Part shown: piece by piece, positions 23,498 to 33,005 of the stretch | How positions within the stretch are numbered: position 1 is the first letter of the stretch | Layout of the letters: every line of letters begins with the position of its first letter | Assembly: GCF_014529985.1 (NCBI RefSeq) | Contig: NZ_JACVMU010000004.1 | Span: 1 to 64,000, forward strand | DNA: 64,000 bases | Reading direction: 5' to 3' | DNA from: Leucobacter sp. cx-42 | Lineage (GTDB): Bacteria; Actinomycetota; Actinomycetes; Actinomycetales; Microbacteriaceae | Program-made: the position numbers and the translations under genes | The notes under the pieces: model-generated | The model's input: the letters and a program-made list of their open reading frames with translations, nothing else | Told to the model about the DNA's origin: nothing | The model's database searches: none

Positions 23498-25153
23498 ATG
23501 CGACTCGGTCAGGCCATCAGTTCACTACTCACCGAATACGGTGTGGAACACATCTTCGGCATCCCTGGCGTGCACACGCTCGAGCTGTTCCGCGATATCG
23601 ACAAGAGCGGGCTCAACGTCACCATCCCACGACACGAGCAGGGCGCAGGATTCATGGCCGACGCCTACACCCGCACCACCGGCAAGCCAGGCGTGTGCTA
23701 CCTCATCACCGGCCCCGGCGTGCTCAACGCGCTCACCCCCATCGGCCAGGCCTGGCATGACTCGATCCCCATGCTCATCATCGGATCGACCGTCACCCGC
23801 CCCGAGCTCGGCGCCCACCGCGGCACCCTGCACGACACTCCTGATCTCGCAGATGTGCTCCGCCCATTCACGCTCATCAGTGAGACCGTCACCACCCCAG
23901 AGCGCGCGATCGAGCTCATCGACGAGGCATTCACCCGCTGGGAGACCGAGCGCCCGCGCCCCGTCTACATCGGAGTCCCGCGCGACATGCTTGAAGAAGA
24001 GGTCGGCGAGATCCACCGCCCTGCGGCGAGCGCGTCGGTCGCGGCAGGCGCGACGGCGGCGGCTCCCCCGGTTCCTGGTGCGACTGCGGCAGCCATCGAC
24101 GAGGCGGTGGCGCGGATCGCAGCAGCCAAGCGCCCCGTCATCATCGCCGGCGGCGGTGCTCGGCATGACGGCCCTGCGGTGCAGGAGTTCGTGGAGCATC
24201 TTGCGGCCCCGCTCATCCTGACTGGCAATGCGAAGGGGCTGCTCACCACCGATCATCCGCTGAACGCTGGCATCAGCATGCCCTTCCCTCGCACGCAAGA
24301 GCTCGTGGAGGACGCCGACCTCATCATTGGCCTCGGCACCGAGCTGTCGGACTTCGAGGTGTTGTTCACCGGCTCCCCCGAGCCCAAGATGGCTGACATC
24401 GTGCGCGTCGACATCGACCCCACGGTCACGCACCCAGACCAGATCCGGCCGACGCTGCAGATGCGCGTCGGTGACTTCCTCGCGCACGCGCTCGCACACC
24501 TGCCAACGCTCGCCCCGGAGGTGTCGACGGCGGGCATGGCACGGGCAGCGGTCGCGCGCCAGGGGCTCGCTGAGGCACGTGAGGCGGATCCGCACACCCC
24601 ATGGATCGCCGCCATCGAACGTGCGCTCCCCGCAAACGCGATTCTCACTGCAGACTCGGCGCAGGTCGCCTACCAGTCGCACCACTTCCTCACGCTTGAC
24701 GAGCCTGGCCGTTGGCTCGCTCCCTACGGTTACGGCACGCTCGGTCCCGCGCTCCCGATGGCAATTGGCGCCGCGATTGGCAAGCCCGATACCCCGATCA
24801 TCTCGCTCGCTGGCGACGGGAGCTCGCTCTTCACCCTCACCGAGCTCGCAACCGCACGCGACCTTGGTGCGAACGTCACCCACATCATCTGGGACAACGG
24901 CGGCTACCGCGAGATCGAGGTCTCGTTCGCGCGCACCGACATCATGCCGGCCGGCGTTCGCACGACCGCACAGGACCTCGGCATGATCGCGCGCGGCTTC
25001 GGCGCGCACGTCGTTCAGCCGACCACCCCGGAAGAGCTCGAGGCCGCCATCAAGGTCTCGACCGTCACCCCGGGCCTTTCCGTCATCGTGGTGCAGGCGC
25101 CAGCCGACCACCGCGTTGAAGCCGATTCACTGAACCCAGGAGCAGACGCATGA
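23498..25153 (+). CDS. ThDP-dependent 5-guanidino-2-oxopentanoate decarboxylase
   Basis: A 551-residue thiamine-diphosphate enzyme that matches 2-ketoarginine decarboxylases (AruI-like), which make 4-guanidinobutyraldehyde. The N-terminal PYR domain has IFGIPGVHTLELF and the catalytic Glu in PRHEQGAGFMADAYTR. The middle domain covers about 195-330. The PP domain carries the ThDP/Mg motif LAGDGSSLFTLTELATARDLGANVTHIIWDNGGY. A close relative of acetolactate synthase is possible, but the SHHF and DILP-type details and the ureohydrolase next door favour the guanidino pathway. GGAGG precedes the ATG; the stop overlaps the next gene by four bases. Confidence 0.85.
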   Translation: MRLGQAISSLLTEYGVEHIFGIPGVHTLELFRDIDKSGLNVTIPRHEQGAGFMADAYTRTTGKPGVCYLITGPGVLNALTPIGQAWHDSIPMLIIGSTVTRPELGAHRGTLHDTPDLADVLRPFTLISETVTTPERAIELIDEAFTRWETERPRPVYIGVPRDMLEEEVGEIHRPAASASVAAGATAAAPPVPGATAAAIDEAVARIAAAKRPVIIAGGGARHDGPAVQEFVEHLAAPLILTGNAKGLLTTDHPLNAGISMPFPRTQELVEDADLIIGLGTELSDFEVLFTGSPEPKMADIVRVDIDPTVTHPDQIRPTLQMRVGDFLAHALAHLPTLAPEVSTAGMARAAVARQGLAEAREADPHTPWIAAIERALPANAILTADSAQVAYQSHHFLTLDEPGRWLAPYGYGTLGPALPMAIGAAIGKPDTPIISLAGDGSSLFTLTELATARDLGANVTHIIWDNGGYREIEVSFARTDIMPAGVRTTAQDLGMIARGFGAHVVQPTTPEELEAAIKVSTVTPGLSVIVVQAPADHRVEADSLNPGADA

Positions 25154-26127
25154 GTCTCGACTTTCCCTACGTACGTACCCCCGGCCCGGACGGCCGCGAG
25201 ATCACCGGTCAGGTAGATTTCTCGCAGGTTCCGCGCTTCGCGGGTCCCGGCACCTTCGCGGGGCTTCCCCGCCTCGCCGACGTTGGTGAGTCAGCCGCCG
25301 GTGTCATCGGCATCCCCTTCGACTCAGGCGTCACCTATCGCCCCGGCGCACGCTTCGGCCCCGAAGGTATCCGTAGCGCAAGCCATCTGATCCGCCCCCA
25401 TCACGTCGAACTCGATTCGTTCCCGTTCGCCAAGCACCAGGTCGCCGATGTTGGCAACCTTGCGGTGACCCCGTTCGGCATCGAGACCGCGATTGATGCG
25501 ATGGTGACCGGCCTCACCGCTGCGCGCGAGCGTGCGGGGAAACTCGTCATTCTCGGCGGTGACCACACGGTCGCGTACCCGTCCATCAAGACGCTGTTCG
25601 ACAAGCACGGCCCCATCTCGGTCCTGCACTTCGACGCACACATTGACACGTTCGGCACCTACTTCGGCGCTTCGACGCACCACGGCACCCCGTTCCGACG
25701 CGCGGCCGAGGAAGGGTTGCTGGATCCTGAGGGCTGCATGCACATCGGAATCCGCGGATCGCTCTACGATCACCACGACCTCTCCGATGATCGGGCGCTC
25801 GGCTTCCAGACGGTCCACGCAAGCGAGTTCCTCACCACCGGGCTGCACGGCATCGCCGATCAGATGCGCGCCCGCCTCGGTGATCGTCCCGTCTATGTCT
25901 CCGTTGACATCGACGTGCTCGATCCCGCGTTCGCACCAGGCACGGGTACGCCCGAGCCAGGCGGACTCTCGAGCCGCGAGCTCCTGTTCCTGATTCGCAG
26001 CCTCGCTCCCCTCAACGTCGTCGGCGCAGACGTCGTTGAGGTCGCGCCCTCGTACGACCACGCCAACGTGACCTCGCTCGCTGCGGCACACGTGGCCTAC
26101 GAGTTCCTTTCGATTTGGGGTCTCTAG
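25150..26127 (+). CDS. Ureohydrolase (guanidinobutyrase/agmatinase family)
   Basis: A 325-residue dinuclear manganese hydrolase that releases urea from a guanidino compound. Metal-binding motifs are complete: ILGGDHTVAYPSI, LHFDAHIDT and VSVDIDVLDPAFAPGTGTPEPGG. A PGARFGPEGIRSAS segment near residue 65 is typical of agmatinase/SpeB. It is translationally coupled to the 2-ketoarginine decarboxylase, so the likely substrate is 4-guanidinobutyrate, giving GABA and urea. Agmatine is an alternative. The aldehyde dehydrogenase and aminotransferase of the pathway are not in this window. Confidence 0.87.
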   Translation: MSLDFPYVRTPGPDGREITGQVDFSQVPRFAGPGTFAGLPRLADVGESAAGVIGIPFDSGVTYRPGARFGPEGIRSASHLIRPHHVELDSFPFAKHQVADVGNLAVTPFGIETAIDAMVTGLTAARERAGKLVILGGDHTVAYPSIKTLFDKHGPISVLHFDAHIDTFGTYFGASTHHGTPFRRAAEEGLLDPEGCMHIGIRGSLYDHHDLSDDRALGFQTVHASEFLTTGLHGIADQMRARLGDRPVYVSVDIDVLDPAFAPGTGTPEPGGLSSRELLFLIRSLAPLNVVGADVVEVAPSYDHANVTSLAAAHVAYEFLSIWGL

Positions 26128-26206
26128 CCCCGCTCCTTCCCCGGTGGCGGTGCTTCGGCACCGCCACTCCCCGCGAGCACGCTCGCACCAGAGAAATGGA
26201 AGTTCA

Positions 26207-27322
26207 ATGACGAACCCCATCAGAACCACAAGTCTCCTCGCATCTCTCGGCGCCGCAGCACTCCTGCTGACGGCATGCTCCGGTGGCGGCAATGACGCAG
26301 CCCCCGCAGCAGACCGTGACTTCGGCACTCCCGTCGCCGGCCAGATCAAAGAAGGCATTCTCGAGGGCACGACCCTCACGTACGCCGGCCCGGGCGGCAT
26401 CTTCCAAGAGGGTCAGGACGAAGCCATCTGGCAGCCACTCGCCCAGACCTCCGGCGCCACCATGCAGATGGACGCATTCGACTCCGGCAAGCTCAAGGCG
26501 ATGGTCGACAGCGGCAACGTGTCGTGGGACATCGTCGACACGACCCAGGTCGACTCAGCGCGCGGTTGCGGCACCATGTACGAGAAGATCGACCGCTCGC
26601 TCATCGATACCTCGAAGCTCCCAGAGGGCACACTCACCGATGAGTGCATGATCCCCAATGTCATGTACGGCTTCGTGATCGCGTACAACACCGAGGTCTT
26701 CGGCGACAATCCACCCAAGAGCGCGGCCGACTTCTTCGACACCAAGAAGTTCCCCGGCAAGCGCGCGGTCCCGCAGACCACCTACGTTGACCCGCAGAAC
26801 CTCGAGTTCCCGCTGCTCGCCGCCGGTGTCGATCTCAACGAGCTCAAGCCAGAGCACATCGACCAGGCACTCGACATGTACCGCGACCTCGGCGACGACA
26901 TGATCGGTTGGACCACGGGCGCACAGGCGCAGCAGCAGCTCGAGTCAGGCGAGGCCGTGATGGGCTTCGTCTGGTCAGGTCGCGGCTACGGCGCAGCAGA
27001 AGCCGGCGCCCCCATCGCCCCGGTCTGGGACGAGTGGCTTGTCGCGATCGACTCCACCGCGATTCCGAAGGGTGCCAAAGATGTTGCTGCCTCCCACGCG
27101 GCAATCAACTACTACCTTGGCGCGGATCAGCAGGCCGCAATGACCGAGCTCAACTCCATGTCGCCCGTCAACGTTGATGCGAAGCCCGATGTCGATCCGC
27201 TCCTCTCGGATTGGCTCGCAAGCACCCGCTTCGAAACCGGCAAGGTGTCGAACATCGATTTCTGGGTCGAGAACTACGACGCGATGTCGACCGCTTGGGC
27301 TGGCTGGGTGACCGGCAACTAA
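26207..27322 (+). CDS. Polyamine-type ABC transporter substrate-binding lipoprotein
   Basis: A 371-residue extracellular solute-binding protein of the PotD/spermidine-putrescine class. I start it at MTNPIRTTSLLA after GGAAG. The signal peptide ends in LLLTACSGGG with the lipobox Cys near residue 24. The body has TLTYAGPGGIFQEGQDEAIWQPL near 55 and VSWDIVDTTQVDSARGC, as in PotD-like proteins. It is 79 bases from the ureohydrolase and probably binds a guanidino compound or polyamine. No permease or ATPase gene follows, so its transporter must be encoded elsewhere or this is an orphan receptor. Confidence 0.85.
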   Translation: MTNPIRTTSLLASLGAAALLLTACSGGGNDAAPAADRDFGTPVAGQIKEGILEGTTLTYAGPGGIFQEGQDEAIWQPLAQTSGATMQMDAFDSGKLKAMVDSGNVSWDIVDTTQVDSARGCGTMYEKIDRSLIDTSKLPEGTLTDECMIPNVMYGFVIAYNTEVFGDNPPKSAADFFDTKKFPGKRAVPQTTYVDPQNLEFPLLAAGVDLNELKPEHIDQALDMYRDLGDDMIGWTTGAQAQQQLESGEAVMGFVWSGRGYGAAEAGAPIAPVWDEWLVAIDSTAIPKGAKDVAASHAAINYYLGADQQAAMTELNSMSPVNVDAKPDVDPLLSDWLASTRFETGKVSNIDFWVENYDAMSTAWAGWVTGN

Positions 27323-27337
27323 GCGATCCACCCGTTC

Positions 27338-27390
27338 CAGAGGTTGCCGGATGTCTTGTGCAAAGTGTCACAGGCATCCGGCAACCTCTG
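27338..27390 (+). terminator. Terminator of the arginine-catabolic operon
   Basis: CAGAGGTTGCCGGATG pairs perfectly with CATCCGGCAACCTCTG around a 21-base loop, 16 bases after the binding-protein stop. Confidence 0.75.
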
Positions 27391-27419
27391 TAGGGTGTCA
27401 CAGACTTCCAGCAACCTCA
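27365..27419 (+). repeat. Imperfect 25-bp tandem repeat, period 30
   Basis: GTGTCACAGGCATCCGGCAA... at 27365-27389 is repeated with four or so changes at 27395-27419. The first copy includes the right arm of the terminator. The second lies just before the response-regulator start. Confidence 0.6.
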
Positions 27420-27444
27420 TAGCAAATTGTCAGAGACTGAAATC

Positions 27445-28146
27445 ATGACTACTCAGCACAAGGGCCCCCGTATCCTTATCGTCGATGACGAGCCCAGCAT
27501 CCGCGAGTTGCTCAGCACGAGCCTCCGCTTCGCTGGATTCGGTGTCCGAGCGGTCGGCAACGGCGCCCAAACCATTTCTGCAGTTCTTGAAGAAGAGCCC
27601 GATCTCATCGTGCTCGACGTGATGCTCCCCGACATGAACGGCTTCAGCGTCACCAAGCGTCTTCGGTCGGCGGGCTACACCGCCCCCATCATCTTCCTCA
27701 CCGCGAAGGACGACACCGAAGACAAGGTCGAAGGCCTGAACGTTGGCGGCGACGACTACGTCACCAAGCCTTTCAGCTTGGACGAGATCATCGCGCGTAT
27801 CAACGCGGTGCTTCGCCGCACCATCCAGGACGACGAAGAGTCGATGCTCGAGGTCGGCCCCATCTCGATGGACCAGGACACCCACGAGGTCTCCGTCGGC
27901 GGTACCCCCGTCGAGCTCTCCCCCACCGAGTTCAAGCTGCTGCGCTACCTCATGCAGAACGCCAACCGCGTGCTGTCGAAGGCGCAGATTCTCGACCATG
28001 TCTGGGAGTACGACTTCAATGGCGATGCTGGCATCGTTGAGTCGTACGTCTCGTACCTGCGACGCAAGCTTGATCCGCTCACCGATGAGTCCCTCATCCA
28101 GACCAAGCGTGGCTTCGGTTACATGCTCAAGGCGGAAGCGAAGTAA
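27445..28146 (+). CDS. OmpR-family response regulator
   Basis: A 233-residue two-component regulator. The receiver domain (about 10-125) has ILIVDDEPSIRELLS, phospho-acceptor Asp in IVLDVMLPDMNG, and FLTAKDDTEDKVEGLNVGGDDYVTKPF with the conserved Lys. The C-terminal winged helix (about 140-230) has VELSPTEFKLLRYLM and the recognition helix region GIVESYVSYLRRKL. The frame could begin at a TTG six codons earlier; neither start has a strong ribosome site. The histidine kinase follows with no gap. It resembles the PrrA/TcrX/MprA group; the stimulus is unknown. Confidence 0.9.
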   Translation: MTTQHKGPRILIVDDEPSIRELLSTSLRFAGFGVRAVGNGAQTISAVLEEEPDLIVLDVMLPDMNGFSVTKRLRSAGYTAPIIFLTAKDDTEDKVEGLNVGGDDYVTKPFSLDEIIARINAVLRRTIQDDEESMLEVGPISMDQDTHEVSVGGTPVELSPTEFKLLRYLMQNANRVLSKAQILDHVWEYDFNGDAGIVESYVSYLRRKLDPLTDESLIQTKRGFGYMLKAEAK

Positions 28147-29649
28147 TTGCATCCTCTTCGTACGTTCAGCGAACGCTGGGCCGATGTTTCACTGCGAACG
28201 AAGATCACCGGCGTTACGGTCTTCATTCTCTTCCTCGGCCTCATCGTGGCGGGCGTGGGCACCCTCGGGGTGCTCCGCCCGATGCTGCTTAGCAGCCAAA
28301 CCGCAACGCTGAACCAGCTTCGGCTGGACCCAACGGCGGCCCTCGCAACAGGCGCCGACCTGAAACAGCTCACCCAGAACGACGTCATCTTCGCTGACGG
28401 CCGCTACTACACGGCCTTGCTGAACACCGATGGCACCGTCCGATACAACAACAGTCGCGACGTCGACGGCAAACACCTGCCGCTCGTCCCTGCTGAGCTC
28501 GACATCTCCTGGGTGGTCGATCACGCCACCGACCTCTTCGAACTCGAAGCAATCGACGGCACCCACTGGCGCGCGGTCACCATCCCGATCTACTTCGATC
28601 AGGAACCCGGTGGCGCGCTTTTGATCGCCGCCTCGACGACGGCCATCAACCAGATGGTCGCCCAATATGTGATGATCTTCACGTGCTTCGGCATCGCGGT
28701 CATTCTGCTCGGCGCTGCCCTCACTCGGGTGCTCGTTACGACGACCTTCCTGCCGCTCGCAGAGGTTGAACAGACCGCACTCGAGATCTCGCGCGGCGAC
28801 TACTCCAAGCGCATCATGGTGACGAGCCCGCACACCGAAGTAGGCCATCTCGGCGAATCGCTCAACACCATGCTCGACAGACTCGATGGCTTCATCGAAG
28901 ACAAAGAGCACACGATTCTCCGCATGCGCCGTTTCGTCGGTGACGCTGGCCACGAGCTGCGCACGCCGCTCGTATCGGTGCGCGGGTACGCAGAGCTGTA
29001 CCGCATGGGTGCCCTGCAGACCGACGAGCAGATCGCCCAGGCGATGGACCGCATCGAGAAGGAAGCCATTCGCATGACCTCGCTCGTCGAGGACCTGCTC
29101 GCGCTCGCCCGTCTCGATGAGCGGCGCCCGCTCGAACTCGCTGCGCTGCCGCTCAACCAGTTTGCGCACGACGCAGCACTCGATGCTGGGGCTCAGGCTC
29201 CCGATCGCGCGGTGACCGTCGTAGAGGACCCGACAGACCCGTACGTGCTCGGCGACGAGCACCGTGTGCGCCAGCTCATGACCAACCTCATCGGTAACGC
29301 CATGCGTCACACCCCCGACGGCAGCCCCATCGAAATTGTCATTTCGACGCCGGAGGTGCCCGAGGGCGCTGCACCGGTGGCGTGCTTCGAAATCGTGGAC
29401 CACGGCGAGGGCATCCCCGAGCAGATTCGCGAGAAGATCTTCGGCCGATTCTGGCGCGCAGACACCTCGCGCAACCGGGAGACCGGCGGCTCAGGCCTCG
29501 GCCTCGCGATCGTCAAGTCCATCGTTGAAGCGCACGGCGGCAAGGTCGATGCGCGCGAGACGCCAGGTGGTGGCGCCACGTTCCACGTGGAACTGCCGCT
29601 CTCGCCCGTGTCGCAGGACACCGTGCCGATCGGGTCGATCAAGCGGTAG
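28147..29649 (+). CDS. Sensor histidine kinase
   Basis: A 500-residue membrane kinase that starts at a TTG immediately after the response-regulator stop, with GGCGGAAG upstream. Two membrane helices (about 18-40 and 170-192) flank an extracellular sensor part. A HAMP-type segment (LAEVEQTALEISRGDYSKRI) follows. The phosphorylation site is in GDAGHELRTPLVSVRGY, and the catalytic domain shows NLIGNAMRHTPDG (N box), DHGEGIPEQ (G1), FGRFWRAD and GGSGLGLAIVKSI. Organisation and length are standard. It would phosphorylate the preceding regulator. The TTG start and zero gap suggest translational coupling. Confidence 0.9.
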   Translation: MHPLRTFSERWADVSLRTKITGVTVFILFLGLIVAGVGTLGVLRPMLLSSQTATLNQLRLDPTAALATGADLKQLTQNDVIFADGRYYTALLNTDGTVRYNNSRDVDGKHLPLVPAELDISWVVDHATDLFELEAIDGTHWRAVTIPIYFDQEPGGALLIAASTTAINQMVAQYVMIFTCFGIAVILLGAALTRVLVTTTFLPLAEVEQTALEISRGDYSKRIMVTSPHTEVGHLGESLNTMLDRLDGFIEDKEHTILRMRRFVGDAGHELRTPLVSVRGYAELYRMGALQTDEQIAQAMDRIEKEAIRMTSLVEDLLALARLDERRPLELAALPLNQFAHDAALDAGAQAPDRAVTVVEDPTDPYVLGDEHRVRQLMTNLIGNAMRHTPDGSPIEIVISTPEVPEGAAPVACFEIVDHGEGIPEQIREKIFGRFWRADTSRNRETGGSGLGLAIVKSIVEAHGGKVDARETPGGGATFHVELPLSPVSQDTVPIGSIKR

Positions 29650-29750
29650 GTCCGCTTCCGGGTTCCGAACTCCAAGTTGCTGCGCTCCTGGATCTCGGAA
29701 CTCCTGCGCTCCTGGCTCTCGCTCAACCTCGCAAGAAGAGGCGTTGTTGC

Positions 29751-29790
29751 CGAAAAGGGGAGTTATTCACGTGAATAACTCCCCTTTTCG
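29751..29790. terminator. Perfect 40-base palindrome, bidirectional terminator
   Basis: CGAAAAGGGGAGTTATTCAC is followed directly by its exact reverse complement, with A- and T-runs at the outer ends. It sits between the convergent kinase and membrane-protein genes and contains the stop codon of the latter at 29763. Confidence 0.85.
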
Positions 29791-30230
29791 TGTGAACGGG
29801 CCCGTTTAGCGGTGCTGGACTCGTCTTCGCCAGGCAGCTCAGAGTGCGCGGCGTCAGTCAAGTTCAATGGCCGGTCTGTGGGAAGGTGCGGTTCATTACG
29901 CCTCAGCTGGCACAGCGTGTAGAGACCTGCGACGACAACGATGAAGACACCCATGCCAATGAAGTTTGGTTCGAAGGAGAAGAACGGCTGCTCTCTGGTT
30001 CCGTGCGCGCCGTCGCCCACGCCCCTGAGGATTCCAGGAACGTGTAATTCATTTGTCGTGCCCGGGATATCTGCAATCGCGATGAGGCTTCCTCCGATGC
30101 AAATGACTGTGAGGATCGCTCCACCGAGCATCACGCCAACCACGAAGTAACCAATTGTTGTAATTACACGTTTCATGAGCGCCCGTCCGATGCGTAGTTT
30201 GTCCTGGTTCGGTCCATCCACGCTAGCCAT
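29763..30230 (-). CDS. Hypothetical two-helix membrane protein
   Basis: A 155-residue protein with hydrophobic segments at about 22-52 and 90-108, separated by an extracellular loop (HVPGILRGVGDGAHGTREQPFFSFEPN) and followed by a charged cytoplasmic tail. The start could instead be the Met at 30176 (MKRVITTIGYF), right before the first helix; neither has a clear ribosome site. I recognise no family. Composition is less GC-rich than the surrounding genes. Its stop codon lies inside a perfect palindrome. Confidence 0.55.
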   Translation of the reverse strand: MASVDGPNQDKLRIGRALMKRVITTIGYFVVGVMLGGAILTVICIGGSLIAIADIPGTTNELHVPGILRGVGDGAHGTREQPFFSFEPNFIGMGVFIVVVAGLYTLCQLRRNEPHLPTDRPLNLTDAAHSELPGEDESSTAKRARSHEKGSYSRE

Positions 30231-30413
30231 GGGCTACGCCTGTGCACAGCGGTGACGTGATCTGCGCTTTGGTTCTTGTCACTCGCGGAGCGGGTCAGGT
30301 GGCACGGAGGCGTGCAATAGGGATGCACTGCGGTGTGCTTTGCTGTGCCGCTTTGTGCGTGTGGATGGCCTGTGATGCAGGCCCCGGTGCGAGGGGCGGG
30401 CGCCTACACAAAA

Positions 30414-30444
30414 GCGGGGGCCGCACCAATCGGTGCGACCCCCG
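30414..30444 (-). terminator. Terminator of groEL
   Basis: On the minus strand GCGGGGGTCGCACC pairs with GGTGCGGCCCCCGC across a short loop and is followed by TTTTGTG, 18 bases after the groEL stop. Confidence 0.85.
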
Positions 30445-30461
30445 CCAGAAGTGTCTCAGAC

Positions 30462-32169
<1,708 letters not shown>

Positions 32170-32174
32170 CTCCA

Positions 32175-32203
32175 ATTCTGGCACTCGAACCTGCCGAGTG
32201 CAA
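32175..32203 (-). promoter_or_regulatory. groEL promoter
   Basis: On the minus strand TTGCAC (32203-32198) and CAGAAT (32180-32175) are 17 bases apart and overlap the distal CIRCE site, so HrcA binding would block RNA polymerase. Confidence 0.55.
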
Positions 32204-32204
32204 G
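32178..32204. promoter_or_regulatory. CIRCE element (HrcA operator), distal
   Basis: CTGGCACTC, nine bases, GAGTGCAAG: the inner arms GGCACTC/GAGTGC match the CIRCE core. It lies nine bases from the proximal copy. Confidence 0.75.
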
Positions 32205-32272
32205 AAATCTCGCTCGCGGGCAGCGAACAACCAGCCTTGCGGAGCTGGCTCCAGAGTCGATGCCGACTCGGG

Positions 32273-32911
32273 CTAGGCCGCAGGCTCAGCCGAGGCGTCT
32301 GCTGCAGCGCCAGCAATAGGCGGCACGGTATCCGAACCGGGTCCCTTGTAGTCTGCGCCGAGCAACACAACGAGACGCGCGTCGTACTCTGCGTATGCCT
32401 CGTTCTGGTAGGCAGCAATACCGCCCAATTCCTTACCCAGACCGATTGCGGCTGCTTCGTCAGCGGGGTCTGTGTAGAAGACAGCGGAAATCTTAATGTC
32501 ATTCGTATCAGCGGTGATCGCGCCAACGACGGCCCCCAGACCCTCGGTGCGGATCGCAACGTCAACGGCTGCAGCAAGCGCGCCATCATTCGCGGTGCCC
32601 TCGAGAATCGTGATGGTTGCCTCAGGATCGAGCTTGCCTGCCACCTGCTGCGAAGATCCGGTCGCTTCTTTCGCACCCTGCAGTGCGGTGCTCGTGGCAC
32701 CCGTTCCGAGCGTGAGCCACAGCACGCCAGCGGTCGTGAGAATCGCGACGCCGAGCACACACGCGATCAGCGTCTGCCAGACGAAGCGGGGGCGCGGGTT
32801 CACGCGGTGAGCACCAACACGACCGGAGTGTTCAACAGCGTCGAAGCGGTCAGCCGGATATTCCTGGCGTACACGCGTCGTCGCCTGCTTCTCCTCGGTG
32901 TTGCTTGGCAC
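32273..32911 (-). CDS. LytR_C-domain envelope protein
   Basis: A 212-residue membrane-anchored protein. I start it at a GTG with AGGGGAG three bases upstream; an ATG at 32962 would add 17 residues. A basic cytoplasmic part (about 1-45) leads to one membrane helix (WQTLIACVLGVAILTTAGVLWLTLG, about 47-70). The outer domain carries the LytR_C pattern: ATITILEGTANDGALAAAVDVAI and IKISAVFYTDPADEAAAIGLGKELGG. LytR_C domains accompany LCP wall-polymer ligases; here it stands alone. It is upstream of groEL on the same strand, but groEL has its own promoter. Confidence 0.75.
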   Translation of the reverse strand: MPSNTEEKQATTRVRQEYPADRFDAVEHSGRVGAHRVNPRPRFVWQTLIACVLGVAILTTAGVLWLTLGTGATSTALQGAKEATGSSQQVAGKLDPEATITILEGTANDGALAAAVDVAIRTEGLGAVVGAITADTNDIKISAVFYTDPADEAAAIGLGKELGGIAAYQNEAYAEYDARLVVLLGADYKGPGSDTVPPIAGAAADASAEPAA

Positions 32912-33005
32912 TGACTCCCCTATCGCATGGTTCACACGAACGGGGACACCCGTCGCTTGCATTCAGCGTACATTGCTCGTCTGCAAGATTGCAGCCGAGC
33001 GCGTG

